A stretch of DNA of 28,715 nucleotides from Treponema sp. GTDB taxonomy: Bacteria; Spirochaetota; Spirochaetia; Treponematales; Breznakiellaceae. Below, piece after piece: positions 1-6,705 of the stretch. The DNA lies in NCBI GenBank assembly GCA_031281925.1, contig JAITES010000190.1:1-28715 (forward strand). The letters run 5' to 3'. Position 1 is the stretch's first letter, and each line of letters starts with the position of its first letter. The notes below the pieces were generated by a model, which had not been told where the DNA came from, made no database searches, and saw nothing but the letters and a program-made list of their open reading frames with translations. Position numbers and translations under genes: made by a program.

Positions 1-1
1 G

Positions 2-562
2 TATGCTACAGGCCGGGAAATCTACCTTCGCAGGGCAGGGGAAGACGCTGTCCGTTCCGGGGAGGACGGTTTCAGTTCCTATCTTTCAGGTTCCCTGACT
101 TCATGGTACAACCTGCGTCTCTTTCCTGCCGCTGAAAAGGGAGGCCCCCGTCCCGCGGATGTGCAGCGCGTAACGCTGGAGTTTCCCCCCGTTTCAGCGG
201 ATGAAGATGAAGGCGGTGCCCTACAACCGGCTTCATCTGTTCTGACTTTTACCCGGGACGGAAACAACTGGAACATGAGTGGTACCGATACTGCGGTTGA
301 ACGGACAAAGGTGGAATCCTGGCTGCAGGGTATCCTTAATACTGAAGGGGAAAATTTTGCCCCGGAGCATACCGGGCCTTACGATTCAGGCCGTGTCTCT
401 CTGGAACTGGGAAACGGCAGTGTTCTTGTCATTGCCTTTTCTCCCCAGGATGACTCAGGCAAACGGAATGTTACGGTAAGCGGTTCAAATGAGGTTTATA
501 TACTTGCGGACTGGGCCCTGAGCCGGATATTCAGGGAAGCTGCTTACTTTGAGACGCAATAA
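2..562 (+). CDS. DUF4340-like protein, 3' end (partial)
   Basis: The frame is open from base 2 and ends at TAA 560-562, so the gene starts upstream of the window. The visible ~186 residues begin YATGREIYLRRAG, followed by SWYNLRLFP, DVQRVTLEFP and VESWLQGI. This pattern of short beta-strand repeats, each asking whether a value changes an energy-like term, resembles DUF4340 proteins, which in many bacteria (including treponemes) are the last gene of a Gld-type ABC exporter operon. No membrane segment or catalytic motif is visible in this part. The end overlaps the convergent gene at 531-1838 by 32 bases. The family assignment is a similarity judgement by eye; the upstream genes that would confirm it are missing. 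Confidence 0.6.
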   Translation, partial: YATGREIYLRRAGEDAVRSGEDGFSSYLSGSLTSWYNLRLFPAAEKGGPRPADVQRVTLEFPPVSADEDEGGALQPASSVLTFTRDGNNWNMSGTDTAVERTKVESWLQGILNTEGENFAPEHTGPYDSGRVSLELGNGSVLVIAFSPQDDSGKRNVTVSGSNEVYILADWALSRIFREAAYFETQ

Positions 563-1838
563 AGTTGCGGTATTTTTCCGGGTCGCTCTTGAAGGCTACG
601 ATGTGGGTAACCGGATCGGCCATTGCCCGCCGCAGGGCTTCCCGGGCTTCAAAGATCAGCCTTTCGGCATCAATGAGCCTGCCTGCGCGGGATGAAATGC
701 CTATGCACAGATCGTTCTTTGACCCGAAGGCGCCGGCAAAACGGGTAAGTATGCGATTATGGAATTCTTCAGACTTTACAAAACCCTGATCCAGATCGAT
801 GTTCGGATAGATGATCGAGATGCCCCATTCCCCAAGTTCAAAGATCAGATCCCGTAGATTATAGAATTCCACGGCTACCCCGGTAAACTGCCTGAAAAAA
901 TCTTCATCCAGGGAATCGGCATTCCGGAATTCCATCATGATGTACACCAGATCCTGTTCAAAGGAGGCGCAGCGGTGCAGTTCAGCGGCAAGCCGATCCC
1001 TTGTGTATTCTTCCCAGCCTATGCCCCGCTTCGAGTAAAGCCCCTGCGGCGTTTTTTCTTCGTACTCTTCCTCAAATGATTCTCCGGAAGCCTCACCCGC
1101 CGGCTCTTCTTCCGTTTCGTCAGGCGGCGGAGTCTTTACTTCGGCCTTGCCGGTTCCGCCCTTTGTCTCCGTGCCCTCCAGGGATTCAAAGTCTATAAGG
1201 CTGTCCGTTTCCGCGCCACCTTCCCGCCGGGATGGTGCGCCTTCCCGCCGGGATGGCGCATCCTTTTTATTCTGTTCCCCAAGGGCGGCAGCCGCAGGGG
1301 CTCCGGAAAGGGAACTAAAGAGCAGGGTAAGGAAGGCCAGTACAAGACTGCCCAATACCACCAGAAGAGTCTGCTTCATGGCGGAAAGGAGAAAGTCATA
1401 ATCGATGAGGCCAAAGAGCGCCTGAATATTTACATTCCGCTGGCCTTCGATCCGCAGGGGCCGCAGATCGCTTGTTTTCAGGGCAAAACCGCTTTTGAAG
1501 CGCGGCGAATCATTCACCCAGTTTATTACCGTTCCCTGACGGCGCTCGAAGGCGTATTCTCCATTGGGGCCGGAAATAATAAGAGCTTCCATGGTTTTTG
1601 AACTGAGCACGGCGTCTTCTATGGTTTGAATGAAAGGCTCATCCATGAAACCCAGCACCCCGGCCGCGGAAGCCAGATCCTCAAGATCCCTGAATTCAAT
1701 CTCCATCAGATTCCGCCGATCCTGAAAATTACCGGCGATACGAATAACGCCGTATACAAGAGCGGCAGAGTATACAATAATACACAAAACCGCCATAAAG
1801 GTAGTGATCAGATTTTTTGGGGTATTGATTTGCCTCAT
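531..1838 (-). CDS. Membrane protein with degenerate GGDEF-like domain
   Basis: This 435-residue protein has a membrane segment at about 11-31, an extracytoplasmic domain of ~120 residues, a second membrane segment at about 156-177, an acidic Pro/Glu-rich linker (~180-265) and a C-terminal domain (~275-435). The C-terminal domain has the outline of a GGDEF fold (RDRLAAELHR at the start, a central LVYIMMEF strand, a helix AERLIFEAREALRRA near the end). The signature loop reads GEWGI (336-340) in place of GGDEF, so it is unlikely to make c-di-GMP; it could bind ligand or act as a scaffold. The linker carries a perfect two-copy heptad APSRREG (193-206). The ATG at 1838 has no Shine-Dalgarno sequence but has TATAAT six bases upstream. 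It is transcribed divergently from the MEMO-like gene. The function is unknown. Confidence 0.75.
   Translation of the reverse strand: MRQINTPKNLITTFMAVLCIIVYSAALVYGVIRIAGNFQDRRNLMEIEFRDLEDLASAAGVLGFMDEPFIQTIEDAVLSSKTMEALIISGPNGEYAFERRQGTVINWVNDSPRFKSGFALKTSDLRPLRIEGQRNVNIQALFGLIDYDFLLSAMKQTLLVVLGSLVLAFLTLLFSSLSGAPAAAALGEQNKKDAPSRREGAPSRREGGAETDSLIDFESLEGTETKGGTGKAEVKTPPPDETEEEPAGEASGESFEEEYEEKTPQGLYSKRGIGWEEYTRDRLAAELHRCASFEQDLVYIMMEFRNADSLDEDFFRQFTGVAVEFYNLRDLIFELGEWGISIIYPNIDLDQGFVKSEEFHNRILTRFAGAFGSKNDLCIGISSRAGRLIDAERLIFEAREALRRAMADPVTHIVAFKSDPEKYRNFIASQSKQLP
1221..1262. repeat. 21-bp tandem repeat, two copies, in linker of the degenerate GGDEF gene
   Basis: Two adjacent 21-base units begin with ttcccgccgggatgg. 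They differ only near the end of the second unit. Each contains the small palindrome TCCC-GCC-GGGA and encodes one APSRREG heptad on the minus strand. Because the unit is a multiple of three, copy-number change would keep the frame. Confidence 0.75.
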
Positions 1839-1844
1839 AAGAGA

Positions 1845-1850
1845 ATTATA
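1845..1850 (-). promoter_or_regulatory. -10 box of a likely leaderless promoter (gene ending at 531)
   Basis: On the minus strand TATAAT is followed by exactly six bases (TCTCTT) and then the ATG at 1838. The expected transcription start therefore falls on the A of the start codon. No purine-rich Shine-Dalgarno sequence lies upstream. The -35 region is poor (TAGCAT at 17-bp spacing). Confidence 0.55.
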
Positions 1851-1868
1851 TACGGTTTTTTTTATCTA

Positions 1869-1877
1869 TGCTAGAAT
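1869..1877 (+). promoter_or_regulatory. Extended -10 box of a likely leaderless promoter (MEMO-like gene)
   Basis: TGCTAGAAT forms an extended -10 element (TG-N-TAGAAT). It is followed by AACATA, six bases, and then the ATG at 1884. No Shine-Dalgarno sequence is present. The -10 boxes of the two divergent genes lie about 21 bases apart, so the two promoters probably compete for RNA polymerase. Confidence 0.5.
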
Positions 1878-1883
1878 AACATA

Positions 1884-2720
1884 ATGGTTATTCGAAGATC
1901 CTGCCTGCCTTCAGGCTGGTATCCCCGGGACGGAGAGGCAGTTTCCCGTTTTCTCTCTCCCTTTGCTTCCCCCCCGAACGGAAAAGCCCTTGCAGCGGTT
2001 GCCCCCCATGCGGGCTGGTACTATTCGGGCAGATTTGCGGCCCAGGCAGCCGCTGCCCTGGAACGGGACGCCTCCACGGTAATCGTTGCCGGAGGCCATC
2101 TGCCTGCCGGCATGCCCCCGCTTTTTGCCCTGGAGGATCAGGTTGCCGGCCCCCTGGGAAATATCATCATAGACTCAGAATTGCGGGATGCCTTATATGA
2201 AGAATTGAAGGGCCGGGAAGACCGTTACCAGGACAACACCGTAGAAGTGCTCCTTCCCATGGTACGCTATTTTTTCCCGGAGGCCCGCCTCCTGTGGATA
2301 CGGCTCCCCGCGGAAATTTCATCCTTTGAGGCCGGAAAAACCATCGCCCGGACAGCCCGTTCACTTGAACGCAAGACCGTGCTGTTGGGCTCCACTGATC
2401 TTACCCACTATGGCCCGAATTACAGTTTTTCTCCCCGCGGTTACGGCAGAAAGGCCCTGGAATGGGTGGAAAAGGAAAACGACAGAGCCTTTATCGACGC
2501 GGTTCTTGCCGGAAACCCTGAAGAGACACTCCGCCGGGCGGAAGAAGACCGATCCGCCTGTTCGGCCGGCGCGGTTCTCGGCGCCATGGGTTTTGCTTCC
2601 CTTTGCACCGGCTCAAAGAAATCCAAAGCGGAACTCCTTGCCTACGGCACAAGCGCTGCCATGTCCGCGGATGAAATTCCCGATTCTTTTGTCGGTTACG
2701 GGGCATTTTCTTTTAGCTGA
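1884..2720 (+). CDS. MEMO-like protein (AmmeMemoRadiSam system protein B)
   Basis: The 278-residue product matches the MEMO1/AmmeMemoRadiSam protein B family in length and motif order: PHAGWYYSG (41-49, His42), VIVAGGH (His72), DNTVEVLLPMVRYFFP (118-132) and GSTDLTHYG (169-177, His175), then CSAGAV near the end. These histidines correspond to the family's conserved pocket, which is related to the extradiol-dioxygenase LigB fold. Family members often sit beside an AMMECR1 domain protein and a radical SAM enzyme; neither is visible here, so the gene is an orphan in this window. The reaction is not known. ATG 1884 is preferred because of the -10 element six bases upstream. No signal peptide is present, so it is cytoplasmic. 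Confidence 0.88.
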   Translation: MVIRRSCLPSGWYPRDGEAVSRFLSPFASPPNGKALAAVAPHAGWYYSGRFAAQAAAALERDASTVIVAGGHLPAGMPPLFALEDQVAGPLGNIIIDSELRDALYEELKGREDRYQDNTVEVLLPMVRYFFPEARLLWIRLPAEISSFEAGKTIARTARSLERKTVLLGSTDLTHYGPNYSFSPRGYGRKALEWVEKENDRAFIDAVLAGNPEETLRRAEEDRSACSAGAVLGAMGFASLCTGSKKSKAELLAYGTSAAMSADEIPDSFVGYGAFSFS

Positions 2721-2747
2721 GCCGTTGGTAGAGGCAGGCGGGTTAAA

Positions 2748-2768
2748 ATCCCGGAGCCTGCTCCCGGG
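2748..2768. terminator. Candidate terminator hairpin between convergent genes
   Basis: CCCGGAGC (2750-2757) and GCTCCCGGG (2760-2768) pair as an eight-base-pair stem with one bulged base. On the plus strand it is followed by TTCTTCATT; on the minus strand by ATTTTAAC. It lies between the ends of the MEMO-like gene and the DUF115 operon and could serve both. The T-runs are short, so termination is only plausible. Its left arm also pairs with CGGG 2739-2742 in an alternative hairpin. Confidence 0.35.
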
Positions 2769-2778
2769 TTCTTCATTA

Positions 2779-2813
2779 GAGCTGTTTGGAAACTTCAGTT
2801 TCCTGAACAAGTC
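2779..2813. repeat. Imperfect palindrome, copy A of a dispersed hairpin element
   Basis: The core is a perfect stem GGAAAC (2788-2793), loop TTCA, GTTTCC (2798-2803). It is flanked by outer pairing between GAGCTGTT and AACAAGTC with bulges. The last base overlaps the stop codon of the DUF115 gene. A related 37-base palindrome with the same block order (GCTGTTT, TTCA, GTTT, ACAA) lies at 22158-22194. It may stabilise 3' ends or be a small mobile palindromic repeat. Confidence 0.5.
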
Positions 2814-4477
2814 TATTCTCCGTACATTGCCTCAAGCACCTTCTCAATTTCCCTTATGCAGTAGCCCTTTACCGCTTCCAGTACCTCCCTGCCGCTGTTC
2901 AGCGCCTCCCTCCGTTTGAGGGCGGCCGCCTGGGGGAGCAGGGTTTTCAGTATCAGTTCTTCTTCCGCGTTCATCTCCCGCTCCGATTCGGGAAGAGCGG
3001 CTATCTTTTCCCGGTAGGAGACAAGAAAACTACGGGCTTTCATCGCCGCCGGCCCCGCAGAGAAGATAGCAGGATTACTGCGGCGGGTCTTTTCTCCCTG
3101 CGGCAGTCTGATGGGGGCTCCCATTCCCTCCGCCGTGCTGTACCGGACATCCGTTTTTGCGGCCTTTAGTTCCAGTCCTTCCCGGTAACGGTTCAGGGTG
3201 CGGGTTTCATAGTACCAGACGCCGTCTTCCCGTGTCTTTTTCTGCAAATCCGGGCTCCGGTAGAGGAGGGAAGAGAACTGGGTTTCCATGGAAAAGAAAC
3301 GGTTTTGCAGTTTTTCAAAGTACGGGAAGAGCCATGTGCCTTTTGCGTAGCTTTTTCCCAGAGGGTAGGAATAGTCCGCGCCGTATATCTCTATCCGGGA
3401 AGCGCCCAGGGCCTCCGCCAGAGAAACGGCCGCATAGGTAACGTTCCCCCCGGAACTATCCACAACGGGGATAGCCCTCCAGTAGCCTGATACATAGTTC
3501 GCCAGGGGATGCCCGCCGGAAAAGAATATGGGCCTAGAAACCATGCCCGCCAGCAGGGGAGGGCTTGCAAGGTCAAGAAACAGGGGAATATGCGGGGGAA
3601 TTCCGCCCAGAAAGTGCTTGTAGCTGATATGCTGGCAGTCTATCGAGATAACGGCATCGGGTTCGATGTCCGCGGCCAGGAGAGCGGGGAGGCTTGTGTC
3701 GCTTGCAAGGAGAAAGAGTCCGCCGCGTTTGCGCCTGAGCCCTTCAAGCTGCATGTCCAGCGAGGGGCCTGCGGCGCAGATTGCGGCTTCCCGGATCGGG
3801 GGGAAGGGCCGCCTTATCTCTTCGGCGGCCCTGAGATTGCGGATGATATTGGAAAACCAGCGTGTGCCGAACCATGCCTGTACCGAATAGTCCGCGGAAA
3901 GCCGCCTTGCGGCGTTTTGGATTGCCGTCCCCGCCTCTTCAAAGCGGCCGCTTTCCATATCAGTCCGGATCCTGAGCGGCAGGGAACGGATCGCCCCGTC
4001 CAGGGAAGGCCGGTATCTTTCCAGGATACACTCTTCAATTTCTCCGGGTGAAGGGTCAATGAGGATCCTCAGCCGCCGGTCTTCCAGAATACGGGCATGG
4101 TCTGCCGAACAGAGAAGCTCCGCGAAACCGTTGATGTCATAATCGATTACCATTACTCCCCGTACATCGGGAAGTGCAAGCGCTGCTTCAACATAGTAGC
4201 CCCCGCCGAAGCCCAGGAAGACGAGGAAGCCTGCCCCATTCATGGTACTGGACAGAAGCCGTTGAGCTTCCCTCCGTGGGTCCACCGTGGAATGCAGGGG
4301 ATGTGCGCCTCCGCCGGGATTAACTATGGCGGGAACCATGTCTCCGCCTCTGGACTCCAGAAACTTATAGCGGTTTAATGTGGTTTCCGCGAGGGAAAGC
4401 CGCGAGCAGAGCCGTTCATGGCCTGCCGAAAGGGCCAGAAGATTCCGTTCAAAGAAAAAATGTTTATCCACGGACAT
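2813..4477 (-). CDS. DUF115 / motility-associated glycosyltransferase-like protein (last gene of operon)
   Basis: This 554-residue protein has the DUF115 (MptE-like, Maf-type motility accessory factor) layout. A Rossmann-like N-terminal part contains STVDPRREAQRLL (63-75) and GFGGGYY (89-95). The core follows, with AAICAAGPSL (231-240), LLASDTSLPALLAADIEPDAV (256-276) and VISIDCQH (276-283). Family members near flagellar genes are linked to flagellin glycosylation with nonulosonic acids in Campylobacter, Helicobacter and Aeromonas; the treponemal role is inference. No signal peptide or membrane segment is visible. The start overlaps the end of the upstream paralogue by 14 bases, implying coupling. 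A GGGGAG stretch lies just before ATG 4477. The two DUF115 genes share the [DN]PR-x-EA-x-R motif, which suggests an old duplication. Confidence 0.85.
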   Translation of the reverse strand: MSVDKHFFFERNLLALSAGHERLCSRLSLAETTLNRYKFLESRGGDMVPAIVNPGGGAHPLHSTVDPRREAQRLLSSTMNGAGFLVFLGFGGGYYVEAALALPDVRGVMVIDYDINGFAELLCSADHARILEDRRLRILIDPSPGEIEECILERYRPSLDGAIRSLPLRIRTDMESGRFEEAGTAIQNAARRLSADYSVQAWFGTRWFSNIIRNLRAAEEIRRPFPPIREAAICAAGPSLDMQLEGLRRKRGGLFLLASDTSLPALLAADIEPDAVISIDCQHISYKHFLGGIPPHIPLFLDLASPPLLAGMVSRPIFFSGGHPLANYVSGYWRAIPVVDSSGGNVTYAAVSLAEALGASRIEIYGADYSYPLGKSYAKGTWLFPYFEKLQNRFFSMETQFSSLLYRSPDLQKKTREDGVWYYETRTLNRYREGLELKAAKTDVRYSTAEGMGAPIRLPQGEKTRRSNPAIFSAGPAAMKARSFLVSYREKIAALPESEREMNAEEELILKTLLPQAAALKRREALNSGREVLEAVKGYCIREIEKVLEAMYGE

Positions 4478-5873
4478 TCTCCCCTGTACGGATCAGTGTT
4501 TCTACCGCGGCGCAGATCTCGTCCCGGGAATTCAACTGCAAAAGACTTCCCAATTCCCCCTGAATTTCATCTCCGTTTTTTTTGTCCTGCAGGGCATCCA
4601 GCAGAAAAGCTTTTGCCTTTTCCCTCCGTTTTTCCCCTGTCTCTTTTATAACAAAGTACTCCGTTTCAGACGGCCCTGAAGCGGCAGCCTCTTTTTTAAG
4701 CTTCTGCAGATTATTGTCCCCTTCGTCCGAACCGAAGGCGCTGTCTTTCCCCAGGGGGAGAACCTTTCCCGGCCAGGAATGACGACTGAACCATGAGGCA
4801 TAGATATTGTGGCTTCCGCCGCGCTCCAGCCCATAAGAGCGTTCAAAGGAAAGTGAGTATTCACTCTTCATACGGGAAGCCTGTTCCCGGATGAGCCGAT
4901 CAAAACTGTAGGGCCGGGCATGGGTCTTGATGCCGGAATTTTTCAGATCGATACCTGCCGTATACACTTTTTCTTTTTTAAGAAAAAAAGCCAGATCCAG
5001 TGCGGAGGCGCTTACCGTTCCCCTCTGGGGAAAACTGATATGGGGCAGGCCAAGCCTCTCCAGAATATGACGCTGCCAGCGGCTTCCGTCGGCGATAAGA
5101 ATCTGCGGGCAGGCGGAGCACTGGGAGGGGAGGGCCGCGGAAAGGCTTAGCGCAAGGCTGTAGGGAGGATTTTGAATGAACCTGAGAGCCTCGTAAAGGT
5201 GAAGGAGAGCCCAGCCGCCGCCGTCGGTACTGATCACCAGATCCGGTACAATTCCTGCGCAGAGCAGGGCCTGGACGGATGAGGAGACCGCAATAATAAA
5301 TACTGTTCCCTCTTTTTTGATTTTTTTTATGACTTCAAGAGAGGTTTCAAGGCCCGGCCCCGCCGCGGTTACCAGTACGGGGCAGGAAATTTCCCGGTAG
5401 AATACCAGTTGTTCGGGAAGGAGCATATTCTTAAAAAAATTTTTAAACCATCTTCTTCCAAAGCCCTTGAGAGTTTTTGTGTTGGCGTCTATCCTTTTGA
5501 TAAATTCCACTGTTTCTGCAAGAACTTCCCTGTACGCTTCCCCGTAAAACGAAAAGGCCGGCCTCCATTCAACGATTTTAAGTTTTCCGGCTTCCGTGTC
5601 CGGGATCTCCCTTTCAAGAAAATCCTGTATCCCCAGGGCCGAATCCGGTTCCCACACGGGCAGCCCCGGCCGGGAGGGCCAGCCTTTTCCGGCATGAAGG
5701 ATGAGTATTTTTGCGTATGGAAATTTGTTCTGCAGAGTTTCCGCCAGGTAGCCTTCTCCCGGTTCTATCAATAAAAAATATTCTGTGCCTTCGGACAGAT
5801 TAAGGGAATTGATATAGCGTTCGGCTTCCTGCCGTGGATTGTAGCGGGAATGAATGGAAGCGGGCAGCCTCAT
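4464..5873 (-). CDS. DUF115 / motility-associated glycosyltransferase-like protein, paralogue
   Basis: From ATG 5873 the product is 469 residues and starts MRLPASIHSRYNPRQEAERY, which aligns with the DPRREAQRLL region of the next gene. The reading frame stays open further upstream to 5990, but that extension overlaps the previous gene; the ATG sits one base after that gene's TAA (TAA-G-ATG), so translational re-initiation is likely. The DUF115 core is visible as PVLVTAAGPGLETS (166-179), IIAVSSSVQALLCAGIVPD (193-211) and LVISTDGG (212-219). Compared with its partner it is shorter and keeps GPGLE instead of GPSLD. It is presumably cytoplasmic and modifies a flagellar or envelope component; the substrate is unknown. 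Confidence 0.82.
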   Translation of the reverse strand: MRLPASIHSRYNPRQEAERYINSLNLSEGTEYFLLIEPGEGYLAETLQNKFPYAKILILHAGKGWPSRPGLPVWEPDSALGIQDFLEREIPDTEAGKLKIVEWRPAFSFYGEAYREVLAETVEFIKRIDANTKTLKGFGRRWFKNFFKNMLLPEQLVFYREISCPVLVTAAGPGLETSLEVIKKIKKEGTVFIIAVSSSVQALLCAGIVPDLVISTDGGGWALLHLYEALRFIQNPPYSLALSLSAALPSQCSACPQILIADGSRWQRHILERLGLPHISFPQRGTVSASALDLAFFLKKEKVYTAGIDLKNSGIKTHARPYSFDRLIREQASRMKSEYSLSFERSYGLERGGSHNIYASWFSRHSWPGKVLPLGKDSAFGSDEGDNNLQKLKKEAAASGPSETEYFVIKETGEKRREKAKAFLLDALQDKKNGDEIQGELGSLLQLNSRDEICAAVETLIRTGENVRG

Positions 5874-5874
5874 C

Positions 5875-6705
5875 TTAGCCGAAAGATTTAAGGATTTCCA
5901 AAACCTTGCCGGCACTGTCTGCTTCAAAACGAAGCACTGTTTTTGCGTCCAGACTTTTTGAGAGCCGGTGGGCCAGCAATTCCTGATCAATGTTTACGGG
6001 AACAAGGACAAGACAGGTAGAATCGGGGAGGAGAAACATGTTCCCCAGCGAAGAAACCGCCCTGGAAACCGCAGAGGGGAAATTTTTTTTGCCCTTATTG
6101 TCTTTCAGTATAATGCCTCCCACTCCGTTTTCCCCCTCCATGGAACGGCGGATGACGGTTTCAAGGCCGCCGCTTTTCTCCTCCGTTGAAATCATGGAAC
6201 GTTTTGTCATGCCCCGTTCCAGAAGCCCGCCCTTCTTTCCGGGGGAAGCTTTCTGCCGGGGACTCAGCACTTCCCCGAGTTCCCTGAGCAGGAGCATGAG
6301 GCTTTCAGGATTGAGTCCGCCTTCTTCAACGCAGAGAAATAAATTTTGACAGGGATTCTTTCTGTCAAGAGGGAAAAACCAGGCCCGGCATCCTGCAGGA
6401 ACAGTACCGTTCAGGTTATCTTCCAGACGCCGGTAATCGCCTGTGTTTTCAGGGATCCTTTCGAGGGGGAAATGTAATTTCCCCTTTCCCGCGCCGCTTG
6501 AAGCATAGCAGACATATTCTCCTGCAGAGAGCGTAAAACAGAACCCTGCCTGAAAAGGCCCGTAGGCCTTGAGGAGGTTCAATGCCGTATCGACAGTAGA
6601 ATTACTGCGGGGAAGACGGAGGATGCGGTTTTTTAGAGCTTCCCCCATACTGTCAATAGTACCGGAGTGACTGCTTTTTGTGGCGGCTTTACTTAAAAGC
6701 CCCAT
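5875..6705 (-). CDS. Conserved-looking protein of unknown function in the DUF115 operon
   Basis: This 276-residue protein begins MGLLSKAATKSSHSG. I do not recognise its family. It has no signal peptide and no membrane segment. The N-terminal half (~35-150) is a mixed alpha/beta region (NLLKAYGPFQAGFCFTLS, CRAWFFPLDRKN); a basic Lys/Gly linker follows at ~155-170; and the C-terminal part (FLLPDSTCLVLVPVNIDQELLAHRLSKSL, then AGKVLEILKSFG) looks like a small sensor-type alpha/beta domain. Its ATG shares one base with the stop of the acidic-protein gene (TAATG), and its stop lies one base before the next ATG, so its output is tied to both neighbours. That coupling suggests it works with them in one complex or pathway. 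Confidence 0.7.
   Translation of the reverse strand: MGLLSKAATKSSHSGTIDSMGEALKNRILRLPRSNSTVDTALNLLKAYGPFQAGFCFTLSAGEYVCYASSGAGKGKLHFPLERIPENTGDYRRLEDNLNGTVPAGCRAWFFPLDRKNPCQNLFLCVEEGGLNPESLMLLLRELGEVLSPRQKASPGKKGGLLERGMTKRSMISTEEKSGGLETVIRRSMEGENGVGGIILKDNKGKKNFPSAVSRAVSSLGNMFLLPDSTCLVLVPVNIDQELLAHRLSKSLDAKTVLRFEADSAGKVLEILKSFG

Noticed and set aside
531..1838. Active diguanylate cyclase
   Set aside because: The signature loop is GEWGI, so the metal- and GTP-binding residues are missing.
2326..2919. 197-codon plus-strand frame
   Set aside because: It overlaps the 3' half of the MEMO-like gene in another frame and runs into the end of the DUF115 gene; low-complexity Pro/Ser composition.
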